DNA of 64,000 nt from Serpula lacrymans var. lacrymans S7.9. Lineage: Eukaryota > Basidiomycota > Agaricomycetes > Boletales > Serpulaceae. The stretch is taken from contig NW_006763291.1 in the NCBI RefSeq assembly GCF_000218685.1, positions 2,822,308 through 2,886,307 on the forward strand, in the 5' to 3' direction. The notes beneath the pieces were generated by a model that did not search any database, was not told the DNA's origin, and saw only the letters and a program-made list of their open reading frames with translations. Position numbers and translations under genes: made by a program. Shown piece by piece: positions 33,741 through 44,961 of the stretch (position 1 is the stretch's first letter; each line of letters opens with the position of its first letter).

Positions 33741-36700
33741 AGAAGCTTCTGAGACTTGTCGTAATATGTGAAAAAAAACAAAATCAATAATAAAAACCTA
33801 CCACGAAAATGGTCGAGCTCTGCTCCTTCCTGATGGCGATTGCCAATAGCAAACTACATCACCATACAGATAACCCGTATGAGATAGGGGCTTAAGTTGG
33901 CAGACCTTCAAGTGGCAAGTGGCAAGCTCAGTGGCAGATTGCTTCAAGTTGGTAAGCTCAAACCAATCGTTTCCTCTTGCTACAGATCTGCTTGAAAGTA
34001 TTCCTGCCACTTATTTTGGTCCTCTGTAGCTGAAGCGCCGAACGCTGAACATTCGCCTTCCAAGCATTTAACTCACTGTGAAGCGTCTTCACCTCGTTCC
34101 ATCGTTATCGTGTCTCAGACTCGATGCAGGCTACATTTCTCTGCATACAACGACGTAGCAGACTGTGACCTACATGGACTCCCAGAGTTTTGCATCAACG
34201 GATCTCATTCTCATTCAGAGGTCACACCACCCACCCAAAGGGAAGCAAGAGCGCAGGTGCGAAGAGACTCGTTTACGATGGAATGTCAAGGATCAATGAT
34301 GACTACCAATTGTTCACGGTGGACAAATACTAACGTTGGAGATCTACATCCCAGTCGTCCAACCGCAGCGCCCCCTCGGACTTCTTCACGTGCCTTTCCC
34401 AGATTCTCTTGCGGTCCATCGTCGAATCTATCTGATTAGAAACGGGCTGCACACGAGCTCGAAGGAGGGAACGCCGGGGGAGGAAAAAGGAAAGAAAAAA
34501 ATGTCGACAGGGCGCTCACAACTCGATGGATCGACCACGTTGCCCGACCCATGTGCGATAAGCCACGCTTCTGCGACACGCCACAACAAGCATACATCCC
34601 TACTTCTCACCTACGAAATCACACACTCGAAACGCGATAGCATCTAGTACGCAGTACAGCCCATCCGTGCCTGGCCTGCCTTGCCTGACACCACTTTTTT
34701 GGGAACGTTTGGGAACGTTGACAGTCGATAATCGTCGGGTAAATCTTGGGGAGGCAAGCAGCTGCGAGCGTACAGCAATGGGTCATGTCGATACGATGAG
34801 ATCGTCGACTATCAAAGATGATTCCGATGATTCCAATGATTCGACTGACAGATCCCGGCCTCGTGGATATCCAGCTCCCATCCGACATCGCGCTCACGGC
34901 GAGGCAGCCAGAGCCCAGTCTAGACCCGCGCAAGACCGGCACTGATAGCCCCTCGTCGAGGCTCCTTCGTATTGCTTAAACCCTCGGTTCGGCGAATGGC
35001 GAAAGGGAAACGAGGGAAGACCGTTATTTGTTTCTTGTCCTTGATCTATTCTTTTCTATTCTTGTTGATGTTGATGTCCTTCCCTTCGGCGATAATGGAG
35101 TGCGGTTTGGGCTGGGTAAACGTTGATTCGGAGCTATGGGAATGCATGCATGCGTTGACTGCGTTGATAGTGGGCTCCGACCACTTCGGACGTGGGTTCT
35201 TGTGTTTATTTGCTCGCAGAGCTCACCGGCTGAAACTCGAATTTGGACCATGTGTAGGGCGGTAAGGACAATGGATTATTTTCAGGAGGAAGTCATGTCG
35301 AAATCGATCCAAGCTCGTATATAGTCGAAACGTCCCTGAGAAATGACACTATCGAGGTCATTTTCCACCCCATTGGGTCCAGTGCTGCCAGTGCCACAGC
35401 AATCAACGTCCCTTTTTCCCCACTTGATGCACGATGCCTAAAAAACCGATAGCTTCGAGGGGGGATCCATCTTGATGGACGACGCCAAAAAGACGCCTTC
35501 ACCGAACACGTCGCGGCTGATGAGCCGCATATGCATCATGATTGATACGTCTCGGCCGTATGGGAATACGAATACACACAGTAATAGTAGCATCATTGCC
35601 ATCGTCGTCGCTGTCACTCGGAGCGCCAGACCCGATGGCGATGCACTCAAAAGCTATGATTTCAGGAAATGCTGCCAAAAGGGCCTAAATGAAGCCTGGC
35701 GAATAGGGTAAGTTGAATGCCTTCATCCGGTGCTTGAGTACATGTAAATTGGACTTGAGTTTTGGGCACGAGGGCCTCGTTGCGTGCTTTTGATAGCTTT
35801 TTGTAAATTCTTTCCTCGCGGAGAATGCGGTGTGGGCAGTACACGGGTGGGATTGGCGCCAGCGCGTGGTGAGTTCGAGCGCTACGTTGTTTGGCCAGGG
35901 CCGCGAGCTTGGGATTAGCACTGGACTGCCACTGGGGGCTATCCCTCCAGACGAGACGGAGCTGTGGTGCATGCTACTCCGTGATGTGGATTCGAGAAGG
36001 TTCTCGAGTCGGACAATATGGGTCTACATCCCGAGGGAGAGCGGAATAAGGTGTCTAGAGCGGTAGACTGATACGCTTCGAGATTCTCATCGTTGTTTAA
36101 ATTTTGCGACGTTGACAACGACATTTACAGGAATCCTAGATTAATACCAGGTGTCATTAGGATGAACAAGGTAACTTGCTGTCAAGAGTGACTGCTTAAT
36201 GGAGAATATGTGCAAAGGGACTGAATTGGAGTAACGCATAGTTAATCGAGGAGTTGGAGTTTGAAGGGTTGCCAGGTCGGTTTTTTGCCTGGAGGCGTGT
36301 AGTCGTGCTTGGGACCAAATTGGGGTAATGAAGGGAGATTGAGATACGAGACAAGATAAACGCTTGAAAAAGCAAATGGATTAATAAAAAAGAGTCTCGT
36401 GACAATACCAAGGCGACTTACGGTAGAGTTACGGTAAGGTACTCCACTCCTATCAACAGGTGATGCACGCAGATCTAATAAAAAGAACAAGGTTCTTAGG
36501 AACTCGCGGCAGAGGCGTGGAAATGGGGGATAGCTGCTGTGTATAGACTATTCTGGGTTGGGGATGATCAGAAGGAAAGGAGTTCTTTGCAGGGAAGATA
36601 AGAGAAATTGCCTAGAATGGACAGTGGGGAGAAGAAGCGACGGAGGTGGGAGAGTTGGAGTAGCGATAAGCCTAGGACCTGTACTAGTGTATTGTAAGAT

Positions 36701-37470
36701 GAATGCGTGGACCCTTTGAATCAGATTGAAGACGAAAGGAAATGATAGGGTAGAGCTGACGCGTACACTGCTATGGTACACATGTTTGATGAAGATGAAG
36801 ACAACGTTGCTTGGTACATGCGTTGTGAGAAAGACAAGAGCAAAGAGTAGCGACGAGAGAAGGCAAAGCGAAGACAAGCAGGGTCAGAGAGGCATTAGTT
36901 GCTATTGTAAGGGAGAGCACAATGGGTGAGCGGAGCGCATTGAGAGATCCAAGCGCCGCGAACAAGAGATGAGAGTTCTATAATTGCATTGCACTGGATA
37001 CACGAAAGAAGCGAGAAGGAAAGCAAAGGACGGAGAGTGGACGAGATAAGGGATCAGACCAGAGGGGCGGAAGGGTGGAGACAAGGGCTGCATATATGCG
37101 TGCTGGAGGTCAGTATATCCATTGCATTTATTGGGTGCGATGTATGAGTGCATGTATTACTGGCGACGAGTACGAGTGCGCTGTGTTCTGCTCGAGAAGG
37201 AGGGAACGTGTCCGCCTGATCACGAGTGCACGCCCAGAATGGAAATTCATTACGCCACTGCCATGTCTCGGGCGGTGCCGTGGGCGGAGAACAAAAGGCT
37301 CCATCTTTGCCGGCCAGATCAAGGACACAAATCGCCCGTCATCCCACGCTTATATTCTCTTTTTTATTTTTCACATCTCCTCCTGTCCTGCTCGTTCCCC
37401 TCACCGTCGTCGTCGCTGCGCAGCGTCGCCATCATCCCCAACATCTTTCTCCCCGTTTCTGTCTCCCACA
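33741..37470. other. Gene-poor 3.7-kb interval
   Basis: No recognisable gene. Open frames are below about 110 codons and do not link through splice sites. A small direct repeat (ttgggaacgtttgggaacgt) occurs near 34,700. The last few hundred bases before 37,471 are C/T-rich and probably form the promoter and leader of the next gene. Confidence 0.45.
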
Positions 37471-38809
37471 ATGATGCTCGTTCAGAAACCACCTCAACTC
37501 CCCTTTTCGCCTCCTTCTGCTCACCGTCGTCATCCTTCAGCCCCCCCCGCTGTCGTCGTACAACCAACCAGAACTCCTGGCATATTGTCTCTCTCAAAGC
37601 CCCTCCGTCCAACCCCACCCCGCCAGCTTCACCAGCAACAGCCTCAGAAGCAAGTTCGCTCTCCTAAGCCAAAGCCAGCCACACCCCAACATCGCTCGCC
37701 AAGGCCCGCTCAGGCAGAGCCGACTTCAACCTCACACTCCATCAAACCCGTTTCCCCAAAGCGGGCCTCAGAGAATGCTGCTCCTTCGGGTGCGAAGACA
37801 CAGTCGCCATCTGCGACTCCTACCCCAGAGAAACAAGCACGCGGCCGTCAGTCCAAGACTCCTAAAGATAAGACAACCAGAAGGTAAACCGCTTGCTGAA
37901 ATGCATATATATTCGTTTCGTTAAAATATACATGTATCGCTCAGGAGTGCCTCCCAATCCTCCACTCATGCGCATGCGAGGCGTAACAATGTTCGACAAC
38001 CTTCCCCCATTTCTACCTCGCAGGCAGAGGCTATCGATCCTTCATCTATTCAAACTCTTCAGCCTCCCAAACGCAACCCTGCTTCCAATTCTTTTGACCC
38101 TTTTTTAGTAAGCTCCGATTCCGATTCGGACAATGCACGTCCATCAGTGGTGCCCCCGCCATCTAAGCGAGCCAGCACAAACACGGCTCCCATCTTGTCA
38201 TCTTATCCCTCTGGTAAGTTGGCTCGACGACGACACCTTGTCCCTCAAGTTCCTGCGACCCCAACTCCATCCTCCAAGGCTATTCCCGTGCCTCGCGTCG
38301 GCCAAAAGACCGGTCATAATGTTTCCCGGTCTGCCCCCATCAACTCGAACGTACTTTCTCGACCAGGTATGAGACGTACCTCAGCCAATTTTAATGCTGT
38401 ATTTCCAATTTGCGACGATATGACCGACGTGGATGACCGTTCTCCTCCCTCCACCCCTACCCGTGAACGCACGGTTAGGTATAATGCACCTTGGCCAGCG
38501 TCAAGTTTTGACGATGGCCCACGAACCGCCCCCCTGTTTAAATCTTTTGGGTTCCCGTTCCGTGCTACTCCAAGTCCTGTAGCACGCCGTCACCAACGAG
38601 CGCCCAGTGAGGGTGTGTTCGACATGTCCTTTGACGAGGACTTTTCGTCCTCTTCCTCGGATGCATCGGAGGAATTAAAGATGTTGTTTGGCTTACTCCC
38701 GAAGCGAGACGGATCCGTAGGTCCCAACAAGGATAAAGCCGGTTTCTTCGCGAGCTCAATGTTCCAAAACTCGCCTAGTCCGGATGAGCTGCCTCCTCCT
38801 GCCTTTTAG
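37471..38809 (+). CDS. Ser/Pro/Arg-rich hypothetical protein
   Basis: Two exons (intron about 37,886-37,946). The start MMLVQKPPQLPFSPPSAHRR lies after a C/T-rich leader. Exon 1 is dominated by Pro, Ser, Gln and Lys. Exon 2 continues SASQSSTHAHARRNNVRQPS and has an acidic Ser patch, SSDSDSDNARP. It ends with more ordered-looking stretches: RYNAPWPASSFDDGPRTAPL, FKSFGFPFRATPSPVARRHQ, then VFDMSFDEDFSSSSSDASEE and LKMLFGLLPKRD, stop at 38,809. No known domain is recognised. The basic, phospho-site-like Ser/Pro composition suggests a disordered regulatory or nuclear protein. The consistent frame over 1.3 kb supports a real gene. Confidence 0.75.
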
Positions 38810-41102
38810 GCAACCCCTTCACCCATTATTTCGCAAAGTGTAGAGGTATGTAGACACTTGATGCATTTATTCTGTGTTTGATTCTAATGAACTCGTTAGC
38901 CTAGACTATTCGGATGGGCGAGCAGCCCCTAGATTACATTCCCAAGCCTTATTTTCACCGGTATATTATTCTCCCCGTCACGCCGTCGGGGGCGTCGATC
39001 CCATAATGAACATAAACGCCTTGCGTCGTCAAAAGTGCCCTATAAATCATTTCACACTATCGACGCATCCAACAACGCCGCGTACAAAAATGTTTTATAC
39101 TCCTTTTATCGATATCGTTATCCATTCGACGTCTTCATCGGCATGGAATCATACTTGTGGTTTTTTCTTGGGGGCTGTTGGTTCTTCCTCCTGTTCTATA
39201 TTTCCTCTTATTGCCATCCACATAGACTTTGGCTCCGCACTTATTCGACTGTTTTCAATACTCAGCTGGTTCTCGTTATTTTTGGTCAAGGTCACACGTT
39301 TAGGACACCCTCACGCTCACATTTCCCACAATTCTGCTGGGACGCATCTCGGCTCCGACATTCATACCTCGGGCTGGCGATACGATTAAATTCTCGATAT
39401 ATTTTCACTCCTCCCTCGTCGTTTTCCTTTTTCTATTTCTCGACTCTCAATGTGTCACTACCACCGGCTCATATCTCATCTGCATGCTTTCGCAACATCG
39501 CATCGGCATTTCTTTATTATCGCTATAACCCCACTTCATCAAGTGGGGTATGTATAAAAAGACGACGACAAGGCGATCTCCGAGCTAAATTGATAAAAGA
39601 AAACCCAATCCAAATCCACCCCACACCAGCCTTCGTCGGTTCGCCACCAATATACGTGTATACGACGCCTCGTCTGTCTTGCTCAAGGGTTGCTGCGCCG
39701 CACTATCAAACGGCCTCCCTGCTTATTTATATCTCGACCCCGCCCACCAGATCGATTAGACGATGGGGTTTATTTTTCCTGCCTCCTGTTCTTGGATCTT
39801 GGGACTCTGTGCAATCGATTACCCTTTCCTTTTCTTCCCCGTCCTCTACTCTTTTCTTTTTCTTCAAGATTCAACTATTATATTTTTGTAGTGCCTCCCT
39901 TCCTTTTTTTTTAGTCTCCTTTCAAGGGGTGCTAGCACTATCTATTAATCGTGTAAATTTCTTCAACTTCGGTTTCGGCCCTTCCACGATTTACTTCCAT
40001 TGTCCCTTTCTTGTCTGCCTTGGGTTTTGGTGATTCTTTTTTTCTCCTGTGCCCTACGGTCTTCAATCTTCTTCTCTTCCCTCTCTCCCCTCTCCCATAT
40101 TTTGCTTCTTTTCACTAGTGTATCAATATCGTGGCCCACTTCTCGGACTTTCTCGTCGCATCGCATCTCGGCATTATTCCCTAACCCCCATCCCTTCGTC
40201 CATCTTGCCTATGTGTCATAGTCGAAGGTCGGCGTTGGATCCCAGACGCAGACTGGAGGTTACCCTTTATGCTTACTTTTCTTTTTTTTTCTTTTTCTTT
40301 CTGGAAATGAGGTTGTCTATTACCTTTTTCTTTTTGCCTTTTGGCACCGTTCATAAATCCCTCTCCTATCACTTCCTGCCATCCCGACAATCCGACCTTT
40401 TTTCATTCTACTTTCTTTTGTTCATGATGCGACATGATCTTCCGTTGTAATATGTTGGTCCAGGTGAGCACCATTTCGAACGCATGTTTGGATTGTTTGT
40501 TGACGGTTTTTTTCTGTCTAGTTATTCTGTTCCTACTTTCAAACCGTACACGCATACCCCCACCTTCCTACCTTCTCTCTCATTGCCGGGCACATCCTCC
40601 CTCCGCACCCCTTTTACCTTTTCGAACGAGTGTTTTGCTCACTTTTTACGTACCTTTCCCATTCCTCCCACTTTCCTGTGTCCGTGCAAGTTGCCCTCTT
40701 ACAGTATCAAACACCACGCTCTTTATATTCCCACCGACGTACATTCCTTAGTGTCCCTTTAGTTCTCAATAGAAGAATTGAGTCTGTTTTATGCTTCTGT
40801 GCAAACTCTTGAGTGAGACTGATAAGTTGAGTGATCTAATCGCGACAAAGTTATGATATTGCTTTCATCAGTCGTATTTATTGATAAAGACCAGTCCAAT
40901 TTTTAAGAACAACTCGTGATGACTGTATGCTATGTTCCAGAGTCACTCGCGACAGTTTTCACGTCCTTTACGACAAATTCATCCATGCCGTCGAGTGCTC
41001 CATCGATATCGCAATTTTCCGCCATCTTTATTACTAGGTCCTCCTGTCACAAGAGATCTTGATTATTGTATTCATACAGATCCAGTAAAATCCTATCGCA
41101 AA
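38810..41102. other. Pyrimidine-rich 2.3-kb interval
   Basis: No convincing gene is seen. From about 39,400 to 40,760 the plus strand is strongly T- and C-rich, with many runs of ttttctt, ccttcc and cttttt. Long stop-poor frames arise from this bias, one of 332 codons at 39,035-40,033. These translate mostly to Phe, Ser, Leu, Pro and Tyr and lack domain features. It may be a long 3' UTR, a noncoding transcript, or a composition-skewed spacer upstream of the homoserine dehydrogenase gene. Confidence 0.45.
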
Positions 41103-42475
41103 ATGTCCAGCGTCTCCTCCACTCAGAAGACCATCAACATCGCAGTTATCGGCGTTGGCTTGGTGGGTAGCGAGTTCATCGATCAACTCCTCGCCTTCCC
41201 CAGCCCAAGTCCATTCCGCATCGTATCCCTATGTTCTTCCAAAAGATCGCTCTTCTCGAACACCGGACTTGTTTTCTCCCCCTCTGGATGGAAATCCGAC
41301 CTGTCTGACTCCTCCTCGTCCAGCCCGGTCGACATCCCAAGTCTGACGAAGGGACTGGCATCGCTGGTCCAACCAGGCCAGAAGGTGGTGCTGGTGGACA
41401 ACACGTCTTCAGACGACGTCGCGCAGCTCTACCCCGCGTTCTTGCGCGCCGGGATCGAGGTGATCACGCCGAACAAGAAGGCGTACTCGGGGGAGCTGAC
41501 GCTGTATGAGGATATTCTGGCTGCGAGCTTGGAGGCGGGGGCGAGGTTCTTGAATGAGGCGACGGTGGGGGCTGGGTTGCCTGTTATGTCGACGCTGAAG
41601 GATCTGGTGGCTACGGGGGATAGGGTGAGTTGGTGTGGTGTTTTTTTTTTTTTTTGGGTCTTGGATTTGAGAAGGGGGTCGTGGTGTGATGAAGCTTGAA
41701 GGATGAAGGATGAAGGATGAAGGCTGAACTGTTGTAATGTAGGTGGTCAAAGTCGAAGGCGTGTTCTCGGGGACTATGAGTTACATCTTCAATAATTTCT
41801 CTACCGGAGAAGCTAGCGGCCCTAGCTTTTCCTCCGTCGTCAGCGTTGCACGAGAAAAGGGGTATACGGTACGTTACCCCCACCCTCACACACAACGCCC
41901 AAACAGCCACTGATCCGAATCGCACTCTCACTTTACAGGAACCCCACCCCGCAGACGACCTCAACGGCGCAGACGTAGCGCGCAAACTGACCATCCTATC
42001 CCGCGCCATACCCTCCCTGCGCGCGTCCCTGCCCCACGGCTTCAAGTCCGTGCAAACCACGTCGTTGGTGCCCTCCGCTCTGGAGGGCATCGCGGGCGGA
42101 GACGAGTTTATACGGCGGCTTCCCGAGTTTGACGCCCATTTTGCAGAGCTGAGGGAGGGCGCTGCGAAGGAGGGGAAGGTGTTGAGGTTTGTGGGCGTGG
42201 TGGATGTTGCTAGTGGGCTTATCAAGGCTGATCTTGAAAAGTGAGTGAGCGGGGTGGGTGCTGTTTTGAGTAGTTCGCTGACGATATTTTTTTTGTGTCG
42301 GATTTGCAGATACCCCAACTCTCACCCTTTCGCTACCTCGTTGGGTGGATCAGACAATATCATCATGTTCCACACCGAACGCTACGGCGCTAGGCCACTG
42401 ATTGTACAAGGTGCTGGAGCGGGAGCAGCTGTTACTGCTATGGGGGTAATGAGTGATCTCTTGAAGCTTGTATAA
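41103..42475 (+). CDS. HOM6: Homoserine dehydrogenase
   Basis: Reduces aspartate-4-semialdehyde to homoserine with NAD(P)H, feeding Met and Thr synthesis. The start at 41103 ([20 protein letters not shown]) places the Rossmann motif GVGLVGSEF at the N-terminus. Later come [34 protein letters not shown] and [18 protein letters not shown]. After intron 1 the sequence continues [20 protein letters not shown], then [20 protein letters not shown], which holds the conserved catalytic Asp/Lys region. The end is [20 protein letters not shown]. There is no ACT domain or fused aspartokinase, as in yeast. Three introns; intron 1 contains a T15 run and a 7-bp tandem repeat. The frame is open upstream to an ATG at 40,932, giving a possible longer form. 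Confidence 0.95.
41640..41735 (+). repeat. T-run and GAAGGAT microrepeat in HOM6 intron 1
   Basis: Within intron 1 of the homoserine dehydrogenase gene there is a run of about 15 T near the 5' end. Four near-identical 7-bp units (gaaggat x3, then gaaggct) lie at about 41,700-41,727. Both are simple-sequence expansions outside coding DNA. Confidence 0.85.
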
Positions 42476-42645
42476 CAGAATTGAATCATATTTAATATGA
42501 AAAACCAAAAATGTACAAACAGTTATCAGGTTGTGGAGAATTATACAGTACTGCTATCCGCTATTATCAGTGCATGGTGATCTGCTTCAACGCCCCCGGG
42601 TAGCATGACAAACTGTTCCAACGGCGTTGTCGAAAGGCCGTCTGG

Positions 42646-43405
42646 TCAAGGGTAGCTAAGTATGAACTTCTTCATATACGTCTCCCAGCTGCAGTTCGGT
42701 AGTCCCGGACCACCGCAGTCCTGCTGCAGGAGGTGCGGTAATCCCTTGAAAATGGACTGCAGAGATTTGTCGATGGTTCCAGCTCTCGGGCGAATTGAAG
42801 GTGGGTAGGGACGCGCAGGGGGTCCAAGGGCCCGACGACTAGACGTGGAAGAGCCGGCCGTGACAGCTTTCTTGATTTCGTTGTATACATCGCTGTTCGG
42901 CTTTGTGTTGTTGACGAGAAAACCGTTCACGGTATCAAAGACGATGTTTTGAAGGGTCGAGTAAAAATGGACGAGAGATCCAGGTGTTCCGCAGACGACG
43001 GGGCAATCGGGGTTGGGACATCCAGGGGGGTCTACGCCCTGAGCGTTTTGGCACTTTCCATGGAAGTAACTGGGAAATATGGCGTGCTCCATTGGGTTGT
43101 ACATGGAAGAGTTCCAGGCGTCCATGAGAGGTTGCACGTAGGCGCTGCAAGATGCGGTGGGAGTTTGAGGAGCGACGTCTTTGCAGATCTGGGATGCCTG
43201 ATTGTGAACATGGAGGTCAGCGTTGTATGAGGACTCGTGAGTGGCTGAAATGAACACTTGCAATGTTGTCCATGACTGAAGAGACAGTCTCGGCGTACAA
43301 TGTGATGAATTGGTTGGTTATCCCGACGATACATTCGCCTTCGCAAGAAAGCACAGCGGCCGGCGCTGCGAGTAAAGACAGGATAGAGAACAAAACTAAT
43401 CGCAT
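42646..43405 (-). CDS. Secreted cysteine-rich protein of unknown function
   Basis: The start at 43405 gives a clear signal peptide, MRLVLFSILSLLAAPAAVLS, with the mature protein starting CEGECIVGITNQFITLYAET. After one intron the second exon reads ASQICKDVAPQTPTASCSAY and CPNPDCPVVCGTPGSLVHFY. It ends LLQQDCGGPGLPNCSWETYM then KKFILSYP. About a dozen cysteines suggest disulfide bonds, and NCS and NNT are possible N-glycosylation sites. No family is recognised. Its 3' end converges closely on HOM6 (171 bp between stops). Confidence 0.75.
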
Positions 43406-43753
43406 TATGATAGAAATGAGAGTGAGTGATTGAAGGGGGAAAAGAAAGAAAGTGTTTTATTATGGTTGTTCCAGCCAGTTGCACGACGCGTTGTTTGAAC
43501 TTGTATCACCTGACACAATCACATCGCGCGCAGTTCACGTGACCAAAGTCAGTCTATAGCATAGGCCATGGCTACAACAGGTATAAATTACTTGGTATCA
43601 GCTTTGCTACATCTTGAACAGCTAATCATGAGTGTGCATATCATGTATCATGTAATGATGATAGACCTACCCGTTAGTTACACAGTACTGAACCTATTCG
43701 CCATAAGAACCCTTTTTATGGTTGAATAGCATTCCATGGATTACCATGTCGTT
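43406..43753. other. Intergenic, secreted-protein promoter
   Basis: About 350 bp between the start of the leftward secreted-protein gene and the stop of the leftward C31 gene. A CACGTG-like ttcacgtgac lies at about 43,534. Nothing else is recognised. Confidence 0.4.
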
Positions 43754-44687
43754 TTAATCGTAGTCACCTAAGATGCAAAACTGTTAGTGACTGTTTATCG
43801 TGGATGCAGTAATACGTACCTCCTCCTCCTCCCTCATCGCCTCCGCCACCACCTCCCAAATCATCCATATCATCCCCTTCTCCATTATCAAAGTAATTTT
43901 CCGCATAATCATTATCGTACTCCTCATCCACATCATAGTCAGATTCCACTCGCGAACCTACATCTGAATGCTCGTCTCCGGATTTCTCCTTCGATAAAGT
44001 CAGTCCAAACGTATCGTGACATATCTCGATACACACCTGGTCTTCTCCATCTTCAGCCAGGTCATCGATATTCATGCGTTTGCTTGTGGCTTTCTTTTCC
44101 ACTGAAGAACAATCACTTCAAAGGTCTAATCTTAGAATCAAGAAATTTGCATACCTTTCCGCTTCTTCTTGGGGTTGAAATATCCATCCAGTATTTCTTG
44201 TGGAAAGAATGGCGCATGGAGATCTTTTTTCTTTAGTGTAGGCTGTGATGCAGCCGACTGACGATACTTGTCTGAATAACGGTCGATCTCTGATGACAAA
44301 ATATAAGTGTAATCTGTAGAATATCCCCTAGTATACGTAAGACTAACCATTTGATTTGGTCGCCTCGACAAGATAGTAGGCAGATTTTCTCAATCTAGCT
44401 GCGAATCCAATTTGCAGATCGCATATTCGTTTTTCGTCATCAGAATACTCGTTGAGAACAGGAAGAGGTTCCAAAGGCTAAATGCAATTTATGAGATCGA
44501 GCTAGAGTCTTATACAAGACTTATTGTATCATACAGGATACAGAGCGTCCCCTTCCCTCGATATGGCTTGTATATCGGCAAAGGACAGGCCCATGGGAGG
44601 CATGCTTCCAGCACCAAACCCACCCCCACCGCCTCGGAAACCTCCCCGACCTCCCCCTCGACCTCCTCCACGTCCACCTCGGGACAT
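43754..44687 (-). CDS. RPC31: RNA polymerase III subunit C31 (RPC7)
   Basis: Part of the Pol III-specific C82/C34/C31 subcomplex needed for initiation on tRNA and 5S genes. The start at 44687 opens with a Gly/Arg-rich run (MSRGGRGGGRGGGRGGFRGG). It is followed by the family hallmark MPPMGLSFADIQAISREGDA and YP. Further exons encode LEPLPVLNEYSDDEKRICDL, SDKYRQSAASQPTLKKKDLH and APFFPQEILDGYFNPKKKRK. The C-terminus is strongly acidic (DYDVDEEYDNDYAENYFDNG, then GDDMDDLGGGGG), ending GDYD. An N-terminal DIQ motif plus acidic tail is exactly the C31 layout. Divergent from the Yra1 homologue, with 274 bp between starts. Confidence 0.9.
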
Positions 44688-44961
44688 ATTGCGCGACTTG
44701 GGTGTGAAATGGAATTGGCAAGCCTGTTACAAGGTAAAAGATAACAGCCACAGCGCTGAGTTGAGAAAATGAGACATTTTGAAGCTCCGACATGCTCCGC
44801 CTGGTGATATAGTCGTCCTGCTGTGCATCGCAATGCGCGTTACCCCCTTTGTTGTTGTCGCCACCTCTTGTTATCACCACCGTCGCCATTAGCTTGTGCG
44901 TCGTCGTAAAAAAGGTTTTCAACCCGAACCATTAACTCTACCTCACGCCTCTTTATCATCA
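44688..44961. promoter_or_regulatory. Divergent promoter, RPC31/YRA1
   Basis: This 274-bp gap must serve both genes. No motif is confidently named. Confidence 0.4.

Noticed and set aside
39035..40033. 332-codon open frame on the plus strand
   Set aside because: It lies in the pyrimidine-rich block and is dominated by Phe, Ser, Leu, Pro and Tyr with no domain pattern. Neighbouring frames are similarly stop-poor, so it is best explained by composition.
41611..42325. Antisense frames of 109-235 codons opposite homoserine dehydrogenase
   Set aside because: They lie opposite well-supported HOM6 exons with normal GC-rich codon use. Nothing supports their translation.
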